From NCBI GenBank assembly GCA_009746045.1, contig RPFO01000156.1, positions 4,490,091 through 4,554,090 of the forward strand: a DNA stretch of 64,000 nt, written 5' to 3'. A program made the translations under genes and the position numbers. The notes beneath the pieces were generated by a model. It was not told where the DNA came from, searched no databases, and worked only from the letters and a program-made list of their open reading frames with translations. Positions 12,418-23,219 of this stretch are shown piece by piece. The number at the start of each line of letters is the position of its first letter. Position 1 is the first letter of the stretch. This stretch comes from Mesostigma viride (taxonomy: Eukaryota; Streptophyta; Mesostigmatophyceae; Mesostigmatales; Mesostigmataceae).

Positions 12418-12775
12418 CAAAAAGAGGGCAACGTGTGGACAACGTGTGAGGTGGCGGCAATAGATTTGGGATCCATTCCACCTAGGACTTTGGGTGTAAA
12501 GGAAGCTAGTGTGGGATGTAGGCATTAGCAGTTATTGAACAACGAGCCCCACGACTGAATCAGGGATTAGCTAGAATCGAAAGGGTGACCATTGTGGTTA
12601 CGTTACATTAGAGTTTAAGAAAAACAATCGCCCATGCTTTTCCACAACGCCGTCATCAAGCTAAGACAATCATCAGCATCGTGCACAAATGGGGTCTTGT
12701 GAATATCTCTCCGCGGATATTGATGTTGTCTCCTTGATCTGTGGGATGGGCGTGAAAGGCGCTGTATGAATGCAG

Positions 12776-12958
12776 GCACCGGTGCTCGATAACAAATGGA
12801 AACAGGCGTTAACAGTTGTGATACAATGACACCGGTACTCGATAACAAATGGAAACAGGCATTAACAGTTGTGATACAATGACACCGGTGCTCGATAACA
12901 AATGGATACAGGCGTTAACAGTTGTGATACAATGACACCGGTACTCCATAACGGACGG
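12776..12958. repeat. 53-bp minisatellite
   Basis: About 3.3 copies of a unit starting ACACCGGTACTCGATAACAA and ending GTTGTGATACAATG, with few substitutions. It lies in the predicted intron 2 (12173-15201) of the minus-strand gene. The rest of that intron (12960-15200) shows no recognised feature except a diverged ~100-bp duplication around 13090-13250. Confidence 0.9.
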
Positions 12959-15201
12959 AAACACGCAACAGCAAAAAGCCAGCAGTGGCAACCCTGTGTG
13001 CACATGGAGAATGTATTACAGAGAGTTTTATATAATTATGAGGCCAAGTGTGCGTCACCAGCATTCGTGATACACAGTGGATGATTCGCCAAGGCAGATC
13101 TTGGCACGATTGCTTAGGTACAGTGGGTTAAAAAACCCACTACCTGGTTTAGGCCATGCAATGCTCTAGGGTTTGCGTTGCTCAGATATTGGCACGACTG
13201 CCTACGTATTAAAGAGCCGACTGGCTGGTTTTGGCCATGCAAGCTTTAGGGTTCACTTCTTTCACGCTGCGTCTGGGATACATGTACACATGGAATGCCC
13301 CTTCCCTCTCACCTTCCTCCTGCTGCCTCTGCCAGCGCCTGTGCAGGGGAGGCCACGAGCGCCAGGGTCCACCAAACCACCCGCGATAGGATGCCGCGAT
13401 AGGTTGCCCATGACCCGCCAACATAAGCACACGAGAGAGCAGGGACAAAACAACAAAGCCGGCGAGATACCCGCCGAACCTAGGCAGGGCTTGGTGAGAG
13501 AGGGCGGGAAAATGTGGCACACAGAATGTCAATATGACACCGTACAGACGCGGGGCAGCGGCGCCTCAGCATGCTTGTTGAACCAGAAGACTATGGGACG
13601 AAATCTCCCCATGCCACTTTGCCAGGCATAGCCCTGCAGGGACAGCTCACGCACTCTAGCCTGCCCAGCAGGTTGTTGCAGCATGTGCAGGCGTGCGCAG
13701 CTGCTGTATATATTTACTGTGGAGTGTGGAGTGTGGACCTAAAGAATCCACTGCATGCAGCCATAACGGTTGGTTACTTCCCGTCAAGAATTCGTGATCT
13801 ACACAGTAGCATCTACATCGTATACAAGCTTGCTGTCCACTCTGGCTCAACGGTGTGATGTCGACTGTCGTGTATGCCAGGCTTGCTGGCCACCAGTACA
13901 GTGCAGGCCGGGGCAGTGGCAACCAACCCCAGGCACCCTGCGCGCAGCAGTGGCAGCAGCTTGGGAAAACCAACAGCTTCCACACATCATGTGCCAGACA
14001 GGCATTGTGCTATTAACCACGCACGACTTTCCCCCGTCCTTCCCCATGATGACACCTGTCCCCTCACATGTGCACTCACCTTGGTGCGAGCATTCAGCCG
14101 GAAACTTACAACTATCTTAAGACAACCGTGCTCCATTGATGCATGGCCGCATCCCCTCCAAGGTGCACGCAGTTCGCTCCTGCATAAACCGGCCTGCATA
14201 AAATGTATCATTCTCGCTAAGTTCAACATTTCGTAAAACCTGTCCCAAGCAGGACCATCCTGTGCACTGGCTTCCTCCATTCCTTAGTCGTCGAGCTCGT
14301 TGTTAAGTCATCCAGCTCGTTGGTAACCCAGACGCTCTATCCTGCTTCAACGCCCCGCAACATGGTCACCACCACTACAAGAGATTATCAATAGCACTCA
14401 CTCCCTCTCTGCGCGCAACTCCTTCAAATCGTCCAGCTCGTTGGAAAGGCGGTCACGGTGCGCCTGCACCTGGAGAAGCTGCTCGCGTTCCAGACTGGCG
14501 ACGCACGGTGGCATACAGAGGTCCAACGATCAAGTGGTCCCATGGTCCATTAGTTTCCAGGTTTCCTAACATCACCATGCCAGTCATCTAAGTCATTAGT
14601 TCGCCAGTACTTGTACGTATGGTGCGGTGAGGCGTGACGTTAGTTGAAGTACTAGTCCATGGTTTATAACAAAAAATCACATAAAGGTCTCTAAAAATGT
14701 TGAAGGTGGCAACTACGAAGACCCTCAGAAGCACGTCGGAAGCAACAATACACTCCATGAACCGCACACACCATTGACCCTCAGAAGTTCAATAGTGCAC
14801 CCTCCTAAGTTGTACACTACACGTCCGTACAGTATACACCACTAAACCAAGCTATGTCTTTGTCCAGTATACACCACTGAGCATGTCAATAGGGCACATT
14901 CATATGCAGCCTAAGATGGCCTGTACGTTGACGCCGATACAGAAGGTGACAGTTTGAAAAGAACAGAGATGAAAACAACAGCGAATGGCCAACACCCAGG
15001 CTACCAAGTCGTCACTAATTGGGCCCAGGTGATCATGGGGCGTGCATGAAACAAAAACGCACGAGTTATATCCGTTGTTCCCATGTGACAATACAAAAAA
15101 AGAACAAGCGTGTTCCAGGTGCAGCAGCATGCCACCGACAGGTGAGCTTGCCACCGGCGCCACTCCCTGCCCATTGGGCGGGTGCACATGGGGGCACCTA
15201 C

Positions 15202-15293
15202 CCACTGGGCGTGCGCAGGTGGGGCGGCGTCTGGCTGGAGATGGCGCGTAGCTCCGCCACAATCTCCAGCGCCAGCATGGCAAGGATGGCAAA
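15202..15293 (-). CDS. Exon 2 of minus-strand membrane protein gene (92 nt)
   Basis: It is bounded by a 3' splice site (TTCAG before 15293) and a 5' splice site (GTAGGT at 15201-15196, minus strand). It starts in phase 0 and ends in phase 2. It encodes FAILAMLALEIVAELRAISS and eleven more residues, so it supplies the second half of a membrane helix begun by exon 1 (CQFAAVGL). The length, both phases and the L-E spacing match exon 2 of the divergent plus-strand gene (19309-19400). Confidence 0.7.
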
Positions 15294-15300
15294 CTGAAGG

Positions 15301-15450
15301 GGAAGGGGGGGGGGGGCAATAGGAGGCAAGGGTGGAGAGAGGTGAGGAGACGGGTGGGTGGGAAGGGAGGGGAGGGGAGGGGAGGGGAGGGGAGGGGAAA
15401 GGGGGAGGGGGAGGGGAGGAGGGGAGGGGAGGCGGGAAAGGGGGTAGGAT
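15301..15450. repeat. GGGGA-rich purine tract
   Basis: Repeated GGGGAGGGGA on the plus strand within predicted intron 1 of the minus-strand gene; on the coding strand it is a CCCCT tract just upstream of the exon 2 acceptor. Confidence 0.85.
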
Positions 15451-15714
15451 GGGAGAGGATTGAGTGGGAACCCGGCCGGCATGGAGCGCAAGCAGGGACA
15501 GATGGCAGGCAGGCATCATGATCAAAGGAAAGAGGTAGGACGGGGGACGCGAAGGCGGAGATCATAACGATGGTACCCTTTTTCCTAATGAGATAATGAC
15601 GATGGTACCCTATTTTCTAATGAGATAATGATGATGGTACCCTATTTTCTAATGAGAGCAGCATAGTACTCCGTCGCATGCCCATGCGCATGACACGCAA
15701 GTACTTACTTATGG

Positions 15715-15890
15715 TAAACAACCACGAGTGCAGGTAGGGATGGTACCCTACCCATGGTAAACAACCACGAGTGCAGATAGGGATGGTACCCTACCCATGG
15801 TAAACAACCACGAGTGCAGATAGGGATGGTACCCTACCCATGGTAAACAACCACGGGTGCAGGTAGGGATGGTACCCTATCCATGTATAT
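15715..15890. repeat. 43-bp minisatellite
   Basis: Four copies of a unit containing GGTAAACAACCACGAGTGCAG and a GGGATGGTACCCTACCCAT box. A shorter repeat with GATGGTACCCTATTTTC precedes it at 15570-15650. Both lie in predicted intron 1 of the minus-strand gene. A run of about 22 G follows at 16208-16230. Confidence 0.85.
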
Positions 15891-16691
15891 TGTATCGTTT
15901 TCCCATAACAATGGCACATGGCTGTTAATGAAAAAAGGACATTACCAAACAAACGTGAGAATGGCATGTTGTCGAGCAGGCACTAGGCAGGCATGGATGG
16001 GCGAGGAAAGAAAGCAACGTGGGAAAGCCGAGGGTTGAAACATATAGGATCTCCACAGATGGGCAACAGGCCACAATGATGAACGAAAATGGGGGAGCTA
16101 AGTGGCATTGTCAAGGACTAATGTGTGCGCATTATAGATAATTGGATCAGATACAAGATGACAGACAAACACATCAATCAGAGGCAAAACACGGGGAGAG
16201 GTGGGCGGGGGGGGGGGGGGGGGGGGGGGGAGGCGGGCATGCCAGCTGCCTGGCGCCACCCTGGCAGGATCACCTGCAGCACACGGGTCATATGCCCTCC
16301 ATTGTCGTCATATGCCCTCCATGGCTATCAACATGCCAAACATGTTGCCCAGTGAGCATGCTATGCTCTAAAAGTAGGCAAAGGATGAACCCAAGCGCAT
16401 CCAAAAGTAAAAAATGCTGATTAAACAGCCATTCTGTGAGCCATTCTGTGCACTGTGTAGATGAGAGAGTCCCTGCCTACACTACGTCAGGCCCTCCGCC
16501 ACTCTGCCACCATGCCTGAACATCAACCCACACGTGCATGCAATGCTGACAAGGGTAAGCCCATGGTACCTACAGCTGCCAGCGACTACGCGACTTTTGC
16601 CCGTTGTGGGCCATAGAATGCTAGAACAAGGCTACGTCACCAATCCGTCCAGGCGATGGAGAATTTGCGGGCAGATGCATGTGCAACGTAC

Positions 16692-17270
16692 CAGTCCGAC
16701 AGCTGCAAATTGACACGAGCGAACCCACAAGCGGCGATAATCTTTCGCTAGCGGAACGACTGGTGGAACTTGGCTTTTCAACCCAATGGACAGGGACGGG
16801 GCTTTTGTTGGCTGGGATTTTGCAACAACAATGGGTAGTCCGCCGCCTCCAAATCTGCTGGTTGCTGCGGTGATATTGCCTGGGCGGGTAGCCTCTCCCA
16901 CAGAGCCTGTCCATGCCAGTGTGGTAGTAGCCGGGACCGGCGGGGGCGTAGTCGGAGTGATGGCGCCCGGCGTAGGAATGGCTGGCGACACAACGGGCTT
17001 GCTCGACGTCTCTGGAAGAATACTGGGGCGCGAGGCCCCAAGCCGAATGCCGGCATCCCCAAACCTGTTGGAACCGGACCTAGTACCAGCTGCCACAAAC
17101 GGACGCGCGGCCGGGGCGATAGCAATGGGAACGACAGGACAAGGTGTCACGTTGGCGGCAGGTGTACCGCTGACAGGCAACGGTGGGGCCGGTGATAACG
17201 GGCCTTCGTTTTCGGCCGTCCCCAAGCCGACCACCACCTCCCCATTCTTATTATCATCTGCTGCACTCAT
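16692..17270 (-). CDS. Exon 1 of minus-strand single-pass membrane protein gene
   Basis: The ATG at 17270 opens 193 codons that end exactly at a GTACGT donor (16691-16686, minus strand), phase 0. The N-terminal ~165 residues are proline/alanine/threonine-rich and probably disordered. They are followed by KDYRRLWVRSCQFAAVGL, the first half of a membrane helix that exon 2 completes (helix about residues 186-208). With exons 2 (15293-15202) and 3 (12172-10405) the model encodes 812 aa: a disordered N-terminus, one membrane segment, a charged helical stretch and a low-complexity C-terminus. The function is unknown. The gene is head-to-head with the plus-strand gene at 18273, about 1 kb apart, and shares its exon structure. 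Read-through past 16692 would add about 19 codons and stop. Confidence 0.65.
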
Positions 17271-17661
17271 GTTCGCAACCTACATCATTACTATAAAATG
17301 CCACCCGGCTGCGTGGAAGAGGCGGCCATAATTTTTGAATTCTTATGCGGTGCACGATGGGCGTTGCCACTTGCCACGTTCACGCCTGGCTTTAGTGATA
17401 GTTTTGCTGGCGTTGTGGTGCGTGGTGACTTGTCAAAAAGAATTGTGGGGCGAACCAGGGGCGAACAGCGTGCTAGGCCTGCAAACTGCACGCATTTACT
17501 GTCTGGTTACAAAGTACTAAATGCCTATAGCATTGGTACGGTATGAACGGCCAAGATCAAGAATTACGAGGAACCTATTGGGTTGTTGTAGTTGTAGTTG
17601 TGTGACTTGTGGCCCATGTGCGGCGTGGGATACAACTGAACTGAACGGAACTGAACTTTGT

Positions 17662-17698
<37 letters not shown>

Positions 17699-18272
17699 CT
17701 TTTGGCATCTCCCCGTAAGAGATCCAGCGCGGCGTTTATGAACTCGTTGCGGCCACAGCAGGGTGTACCAGCGAACTACGGTACGAGTTTGGCCTTATAC
17801 AGTGTAGTAGTCCCTTCGAGGCCCAGACGTGCATCCGTCCTTCGGACGTCCACGCTGGCATTGGAGAACAACGGCATCAGCCATAGCTTGGAGCTGCTCG
17901 GCATTCCGTGGTGGACTGCAGGCGGTGACTTCCGCAAGGAACAAAGCTATCGTAGTCACCTAACAGTCATAGTTTATTCGGCTGTTTTCGAGCTATCTAT
18001 ACTCAGACCTGCACTAGTTTGGTGGATCTATCTGGGTTTGACCTTTAAAGGTCCGACGGACATTGGCTCGGCGCCATGGGCAACATACGTGCAGTAGGCA
18101 GCCAGCCTGGTTGGACCGTCACTGTGCTCATATGTGTTTTTCTGTAGCATGAAGTATTCGTATTTCGTTTAAACCTTCGAGACAACGGGCGTTGCGCTTC
18201 CTGCAGCCGCATTGTTGCCACGGCATTGTCGCAACCTCGCCGGACAGTCTGTAGCAGGCACATTTAGCTAAT
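17271..18272. promoter_or_regulatory. Divergent intergenic region, probable bidirectional promoter
   Basis: This is the interval between the two divergent start codons. It holds an (ACA)n microsatellite (17663-17699) and a CCCATGTGCGGCGTGGG motif (17613-17629) that recurs at 27567-27583 and inverted at 27754-27770. A 132-codon frame at 17702-18097 has no recognisable domain. No clear TATA box can be assigned; the promoter role is inferred from position only. Confidence 0.35.
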
Positions 18273-18821
18273 ATGAGCTCGCCAGCTCAAGGGGAGCTTG
18301 ACGAGCCAGCTAACAATGCAGAGCAGCAGGAATTGCGCCTTTTCTCCATGATGAAGGCTAGCTTACAAAGGGAGCTTGATGAGGCCAATGCTCGGCATCC
18401 CGATTTGAGGGAGCCGCCACCAGTCCCGACACGAGTCACTGCGCCAGACGTCGTCGTAGAAAGTGTCAGTTTGGATTGCGGGCCTAGTCAAAAGCGCCCT
18501 CTAGTCTCCGGCATGCGCAGCGTTTCCGCGCCCTCGGCAGCCTACAAGGCGGCGGGTAATCGCGAGCGCGTGCCACTTATCGGGAGTGACGACCGGGTGG
18601 AAGAACCGGACGATGCCGGCGATGGCGCGGAGAAAGTGGAGTTGGGAAAGACGCCTCAGGGGGCTGTGTGTGACGTAGACGACCCAAGGCTTTATCTAAC
18701 CTCCATTCGCGCTCGACGGGAAGCGGGTAGTGCCCGTACCCGCATGGGGCGCTCGTCCATAAAGAACTTCCTGCTGAAAAGCCGCAGTAGTACCTTGCTG
18801 CGCCTGCTGGCGATCGTGCTG
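18273..18821 (+). CDS. Exon 1 of plus-strand single-pass membrane protein gene
   Basis: The ATG at 18273 opens 183 codons that end at a GTAGGT donor (18822), phase 0. The N-terminus is polar and glutamate-rich (EQQELRLFSMMKASLQRELD), then proline-rich. It ends in SRSSTLLRLLAIVL, the first half of a membrane helix (about residues 173-192). Joined to exon 2 (19309-19400) and exon 3 (20556-21489), the coding length is 1575 nt, an exact multiple of three, giving 524 aa. The function is unknown. The architecture and intron positions match the divergent minus-strand gene, so the two are probably old tandem-inverted paralogues. Without splicing the frame would run only to a stop at 18867. Confidence 0.7.
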
Positions 18822-19308
18822 GTAGGTCGTCCTCTCCTGTTCAGGCCCTCCCTCTTGTCACACTACTAATACTGTCACAGTTGCTGAAATGGCTATCAAT
18901 TATTCTTGGTATAGACACCTTATTGGAGATGTTGATACAGACAACATCATGGTAGTGTGAAGTATTACGGCAGGTGTTACTCCTGACTCCATGGTGAAAA
19001 AGGCAGGGGTTGGTGCCTCGTTGACTCATGGCAGACATGGCTAGCAGAGGGTGCTTGTGGGGACCCGCTAGCCGGCCAACCCGGCATAGCATCCTGCGTT
19101 CTATTTTCGTCCCTTTTCAACTCCACTAGTACTTGTGCCTCCCCTTTGACAAGAGTATTCGATGCCTTGTTAGCCTGAGGACACACTTTCGCGGCACTGT
19201 TTACGACAGAGAGAGACCGCCTCGAACAACATCCTCCTCCTCCTCCCCCTTGTCCATCATCCCACACCAATGATCCGTGCCTCTATCCCCCCCCCCTCCC
19301 CCGGCCAG

Positions 19309-19400
19309 CTGATCATCCTCGTGGACTACGGCCTGGAGATGTTCTACGAGATGAAGGCGGTGTCCAAGGTGGATGTGAGCGAGGGCGACGACGTGGCCCT
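19309..19400 (+). CDS. Exon 2 of plus-strand membrane protein gene (92 nt)
   Basis: It is bounded by a C-rich tract ending CCGGCCAG and by GTGAGT at 19401. It starts in phase 0 and ends in phase 2. It encodes LIILVDYGLEMFYEMKAVSK and ten more residues, completing the membrane helix of exon 1. Aligned without gaps to the other gene's exon 2, it shares I-L, L-E, E and A-x-S positions. Confidence 0.7.
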
Positions 19401-19541
19401 GTGAGTGGTGCGCGCCCACGCGCATGCGGGGCAGGGATGTGGCCCAGTGAGTGGTGCGCGCCCACGCGCATGCGGGGCAGGGATGTGGCCCAGTGAGTGG
19501 TGCGCGCCCACGCGCATGCGGGGCAGGGATGTGGCCCTGTG
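19401..19541 (+). repeat. 46-bp minisatellite repeating a 5' splice site
   Basis: Three exact-length 46-bp units follow exon 2. Each recreates GTGGCCC(A/T) followed by GTGAGT, so identical donor hexamers lie at 19401, 19447, 19493 and 19539. Use of any downstream donor would read CTG TGA and stop at once, so only the first gives the long protein. Confidence 0.9.
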
Positions 19542-20555
19542 AGTGGTGGGTCGCAACATTTGCGGCGTCGCGGGCGCCGCCGTTCCCCCATCTCGTCGCT
19601 GTGGCATCGTGGGTGTGGGCCTCCTACACGCGTGCGTGTCCATGTGGCATGGCTGTGGCCCTGCGAGCATGTCTGCCTGGCCAGGGACAGGTGCGCATGT
19701 CCTACTGATCATCCGAGCGATGGAGCAATGCTCAAGTGATGAATGCCAGCAGTGAAGCCACGTTTGTTCCTACCTGCCTTATCGTTGTGCAGCTGCTTGT
19801 GGTGCAGCTGGCTAATTGTGTGTGAATATGTCATGGTGTGGCATCCCTGCCTTGCTGCTGCTGTGTCAAGAAGTTGGCTTTGTTACGGGCTGTGGAACCA
19901 TACCCATTTCAGCAGGTGCCCCGCAAGCATGTCGCTTGGGTGCAGCTGTGGCGAGGTGGCAGGCAGGCTGCGCGGGGGCCGGGCAGGCAGAAGACAGGCC
20001 CACTCTCTTGCAGTTGCGCTGGTGGCTTGACAAGCCTGCACCCACTTGTGCCTGTTCCCATTTGTGCCATTTCGCACGAGCTTGCTCCCCTGCTAGACTC
20101 ATTTTCCCCGTCAACACCCTGTCCCTTGCCGTTTCCGCTGTCATCTGTCCCCTTACCCTCCCCCCCCACCACCTTCCCAAGAGTCTCTCATACATCCATG
20201 GATCTGGTGAACATCTGCCCCCTTCGTACTCCCCTTTTCCACCCATGTTTTTTCTCCTAGTTCCACCCTGTATTCACCCTAATACCATCCTTATCAACAT
20301 CCCTGTTTCGACCCCTTCATTTCTCTAGTGGCCTAACGGCAGCCGCTGGTGCGTGTCCTCTTCCTCATCCCCATCTCACCACCGCTGGCCTTGTTGTCCC
20401 CCACACCCCGTATGCCCCACCCCACATTCTTCACCCCCTCCTGTACCCCCTCCACGCCACCGCATGTCACCATCTTCCCCCCCACCACCACCATGGTGTC
20501 TGCCATTGCACGTCATGCGACCACCTGTCACGCCGCCGCGCACCCCGCTAGGCAG

Positions 20556-21489
20556 CTCCTTGGAGCGGGTGGAACAGGCCCAGGTCCGTGACAACGCGCA
20601 GCAGCTAGAAGAGGAGGAGAGGGCGCTCGCTGTCGCACGCGCTGCCGCCGCCGCCGCTGCTGAATTGTTGGAAGATGGCGCCAGTGACGGTGATGGCGGC
20701 GGCGGCGACCAGGGTGAAGAGGGGAACGACCCATCAGGGGCGCAAGGGAAGCAGGGTGGTTGGGGGTCCGGGGGCGGAACAGAGGAGGAACCAGCCCCCG
20801 TAGAGAGCCCCCAATCAACTGGCAGGAGAGATGCCGTGACGGCGGTGGCAGTTGGTGCGGCAGGAGCAGCAGCGGGAGCCTCGTCCCGAAGTGGCCTGGC
20901 CAATCAGGGCCGATCCGGTGTCAAGGGTAAGCCATCAGGGGCTAAAGCAGGGGGCGGCGTGATGGGGCCCCTCTCGCGTGCCGCGGCCGGCGTCATGGAG
21001 GCGCGGGGCCTACGTCGCGCGGTACAAGGCGCGACGGGCAAAGGGCAGGCCAGTGCCAAGCCCAGGGCGCCTGGCGCGACCCACAGGCAGCCCTGGGGGC
21101 CCTCGGGCGGCAGGATAACCGCCAAGTCCGGCATCGTCACCAAGCCCAGCAGCGGGGGGGGGACTCCCCGGGGGGGCCCTGCTGGATCTCCCAAGCCCCC
21201 TGCAGCTAAGCCGAGCAGCAGCAGCATCCGTGGGCGGAGGGGGAATGGGCAGGAATCAGAGTCACCACGGCGTCCGGCCCCACCACGGGGCGTGGTTGCC
21301 AAGTCATCACGGCCGACGGTTTCCTCATCAGCTGTGCTGCGGCCCAAGCCCGTGGCACGCATGGCGCTGGGCCCGGTGGAGAGGGTCCCTGCGAGCGTGG
21401 CGCGGCCCATCCCGACCAAGCTGAAGCCGTCCGAGGTGCGGCGGCTAGTGCGGGAGAACTACCAGCTGAAGCACCCGCTCAACCGATGA
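20556..21489 (+). CDS. Exon 3 of plus-strand membrane protein gene
   Basis: The predicted acceptor is GCTAGGCAG before C20556, phase 2. The exon starts with a likely coiled coil (RVEQAQVRDNAQQLEEEERA, then ALAVARAAAAAAAELL). It passes through acidic Gly/Asp/Glu-rich sequence and a long basic Ala/Gly/Pro/Ser-rich region with many K, R and P, and ends in KLKPSEVRRLVRENYQLKHP plus four residues. No catalytic motif is seen. The same frame is open upstream to 20353 but is low-complexity Ser/Pro/His there, consistent with a pyrimidine-rich intron end. Confidence 0.7.
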
Positions 21490-21629
21490 ACAAGTAGAAG
21501 AAGCGAGAAGCAGGCATGGCGGCTGAGCTGATGGCCAGATTGTAGTTTAGCTAAGGACTTGCGTAGGTGTCAGTGTCATGTGGGCGTGTGGGTACTGAAG
21601 GGTGGAGAACGGCATCCACTCTTCAGGGG

Positions 21630-21634
21630 TGTAA
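21630..21634 (+). terminator. TGTAA putative poly(A) signal
   Basis: TGTAA lies about 140 nt after the stop codon at 21489. TGTAA is the usual poly(A) signal in chlorophycean algae; use here is inferred from position. Confidence 0.45.
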
Positions 21635-21916
21635 GGGGGAGTCAGTTGATAAAAAACAACAGTTTTGCAAATGCAATCTGGAATGGTATAAATTAAATTC
21701 GTTTCCGGCTGAGCAAAATTGAGCTAGCAAGCCGGGCCAGCAGTGCTTACACATGCGTGTCAGGTGCTGAACCATACCGGGAATACTGCAACCGCCTTCA
21801 CGACGCCATGCAGGTTAATTGCGGGTCATTTGTACGGGACATGCAGGCGACATGTGGCGAGACACAGTTGATGTATGATCTTCCTATACATGATAGCCAT
21901 TTAATTTCCTCCATGC

Positions 21917-22045
21917 AGGTCTTCCTATATACCGATATATAGCCACGCAGCTCCCGCGGTCTTCGCTTCTTTCCTCTCAGACGACTACCCTAGTCCCTCC
22001 ACAGCGCTGGATCACCATGCATCCAGGAATAGTTGTCTCACTTAA
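21917..22045 (+). repeat. Dispersed repeat family E copy
   Basis: Matches 5565-5690 over AGCCACGCAGCTCCCGCGG, the CTCTCAGACGACTACCCTAG box and GGAATAGTTGTCTCACTTAA. Confidence 0.65.
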
Positions 22046-22220
22046 TATGATGTTATATCCGTTCGCACGCGCTGTCTGCGCAGGCAGGACGTGGGACGTG
22101 GATCGATCTGCAGCCATCATTACGTGAATATTAATTCCGGATGTTGATACTCATGACGTCACTACTAGTATCAAAGAGACAACCAGCGCAGGCGGCCAGA
22201 TATCTGGAAGAATCTGGACC

Positions 22221-22276
22221 ATGGTAGCTCGACCAACGGGAGCACGAGTCTAATTAATTAATTAATGGTAGCTCGA
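22221..22276 (+). mobile_element. 32-bp LINE A insertion with 12-bp target duplication
   Basis: ATGGTAGCTCGA occurs at 22221-22232 and 22265-22276. Between them lies only the last 32 bp of the family-A 3' end (CCAACGGGAGCACGAGTC then the TAATTAATTAATTA tail). The surrounding sequence is SINE/Penelope-associated DNA that is uninterrupted in other copies, for example 23025-23060. Confidence 0.75.
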
Positions 22277-22354
22277 ACCTGGCTGTACGTTATATCTTAT
22301 CCATGGATGTCGAGTCGTTCAGGATGATGGAAACGAAATTGGATCGGTGGATAT

Positions 22355-22640
22355 CAGGTGGATATACCAAGGACTCTCTCTCCCGTCTTTGGACTGCCAT
22401 GCAGGACAAGACGCGGTGGCAGAAGATTGTCAAGGCGCACACGCCCGACCCTGTGGGCAAGCCCCCTCCCCCCAAGCGGAGGAGGCGTTTTGATGAGTAT
22501 AGTGTAGTTAGGATTTTCTAGACTAGATAGCTTAGAGTTAGGATAGTTCGATTACGCGGCTTCCTCCACCCCACCCATCCATCATGGAATATGTGCTACA
22601 TGATCTCCCAACGGAGGCATGTTATAATTTAATTTTTTTT
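22355..22640 (+). pseudogene. LINE family B, C-terminus and 3' UTR
   Basis: It encodes SLSRLWTAMQDKTRWQKIVK and a PVGKPPPPKRRRRFDE-type end, then a 3' UTR with TTCGATTACGCGGCTTCCTC, the hairpin CTCCCAACGGAG and a TTATAATTTAATTTTTTTTAA tail. The same C-terminus is found at 38350-38485 and 41500-41644. The copy is truncated at its 5' side. Confidence 0.75.
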
Positions 22641-22880
22641 AATACCAAGGAGACAACCAGCGCAGGCCAGAAATCGGGAGAATTCGGACCATGGTGGATA
22701 TCCGTTTAGCTGTGGACATTAAAAATTATGGATAGCTAACGTTCATCAATTACCTAGACGGTGTTAATTGCTAAAAACATTTTCACATGATGAAGCCAGT
22801 TGTTCCTACCGGCGCTGTCCAGTTGTAAGCACCACTGCTGCAATCGCTCTCCCGCCATACAACACGATCGAGGAATCACC
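22640..22880 (-). mobile_element. SINE/Penelope 3'-flank remnant
   Basis: In reverse orientation it matches 34790-34880 (GGGAGAGCGATYGCAGCA region) and 35050-35112 (GATTTCTGGCCTGCGCTGGT region), the DNA that follows the Penelope-like ORF. The two blocks keep their order, so this is a partial inverted copy of that element's 3' region. Confidence 0.5.
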
Positions 22881-22984
22881 CTCAATCGAAATAAGTACCC
22901 CATTTAAGACGAGGAATCACCCTCCATGGAGCTACCATCAATAGAGCAGTCTTTGTGTCTCTCCTCTCAGACAACTACCCTATA

Positions 22985-23175
22985 TATCAAGGAGACAACC
23001 AGCGCAGGCCAGAAATCGGGAGAATCCGGACCATGGTAGCTCGAGCCTGCCGTTATCTTGTCCGCGTGTTCAACCCTTTATATTCTGATCAGGCACTCCG
23101 CAAAGGTGAAAACCATTTGCGTTCAGTGCCGGGCCGCGGAAAACGCGGAAAAACGCGATCTGAACCCTATATATA
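22985..23175 (-). mobile_element. SINE-like element with 10-bp target duplication
   Basis: CCCTATATAT flanks the insertion on both sides (left at 22977-22986, right at about 23165-23175). Joining the flanks restores a continuous family-E repeat. On the minus strand the element has GCGTTTTCCGCGG, a GGCACTGAACGCAAATGG box, the hairpin CGCAAATGGTTTTCACCTTT-GCG, and ends CTGGTTGTCTCCTTGAT. Pieces of it recur at 34985-35112, 37940-38045, 38685-38860 and 43768-43866. The 38685 copy carries a tRNA-like head. Confidence 0.65.
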
Positions 23176-23219
23176 GTTCTTCCACGACGTTGGATCGCTA
23201 TGCGCCCAGGAATGCAGTT

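Noticed and set aside
12173-12525. Polyproline N-terminus (and His-, Thr-, Trp-rich alternatives) as protein sequence
   Set aside because: The (GGT)n repeat gives long frames in every reading frame. The shared exon structure with the paralogue places the acceptor at 12172, so the repeat is more likely intronic.
17702-18097. 131-aa frame between the divergent genes
   Set aside because: No domain, no splice context, and the position is in a likely promoter region. Kept only as a note.
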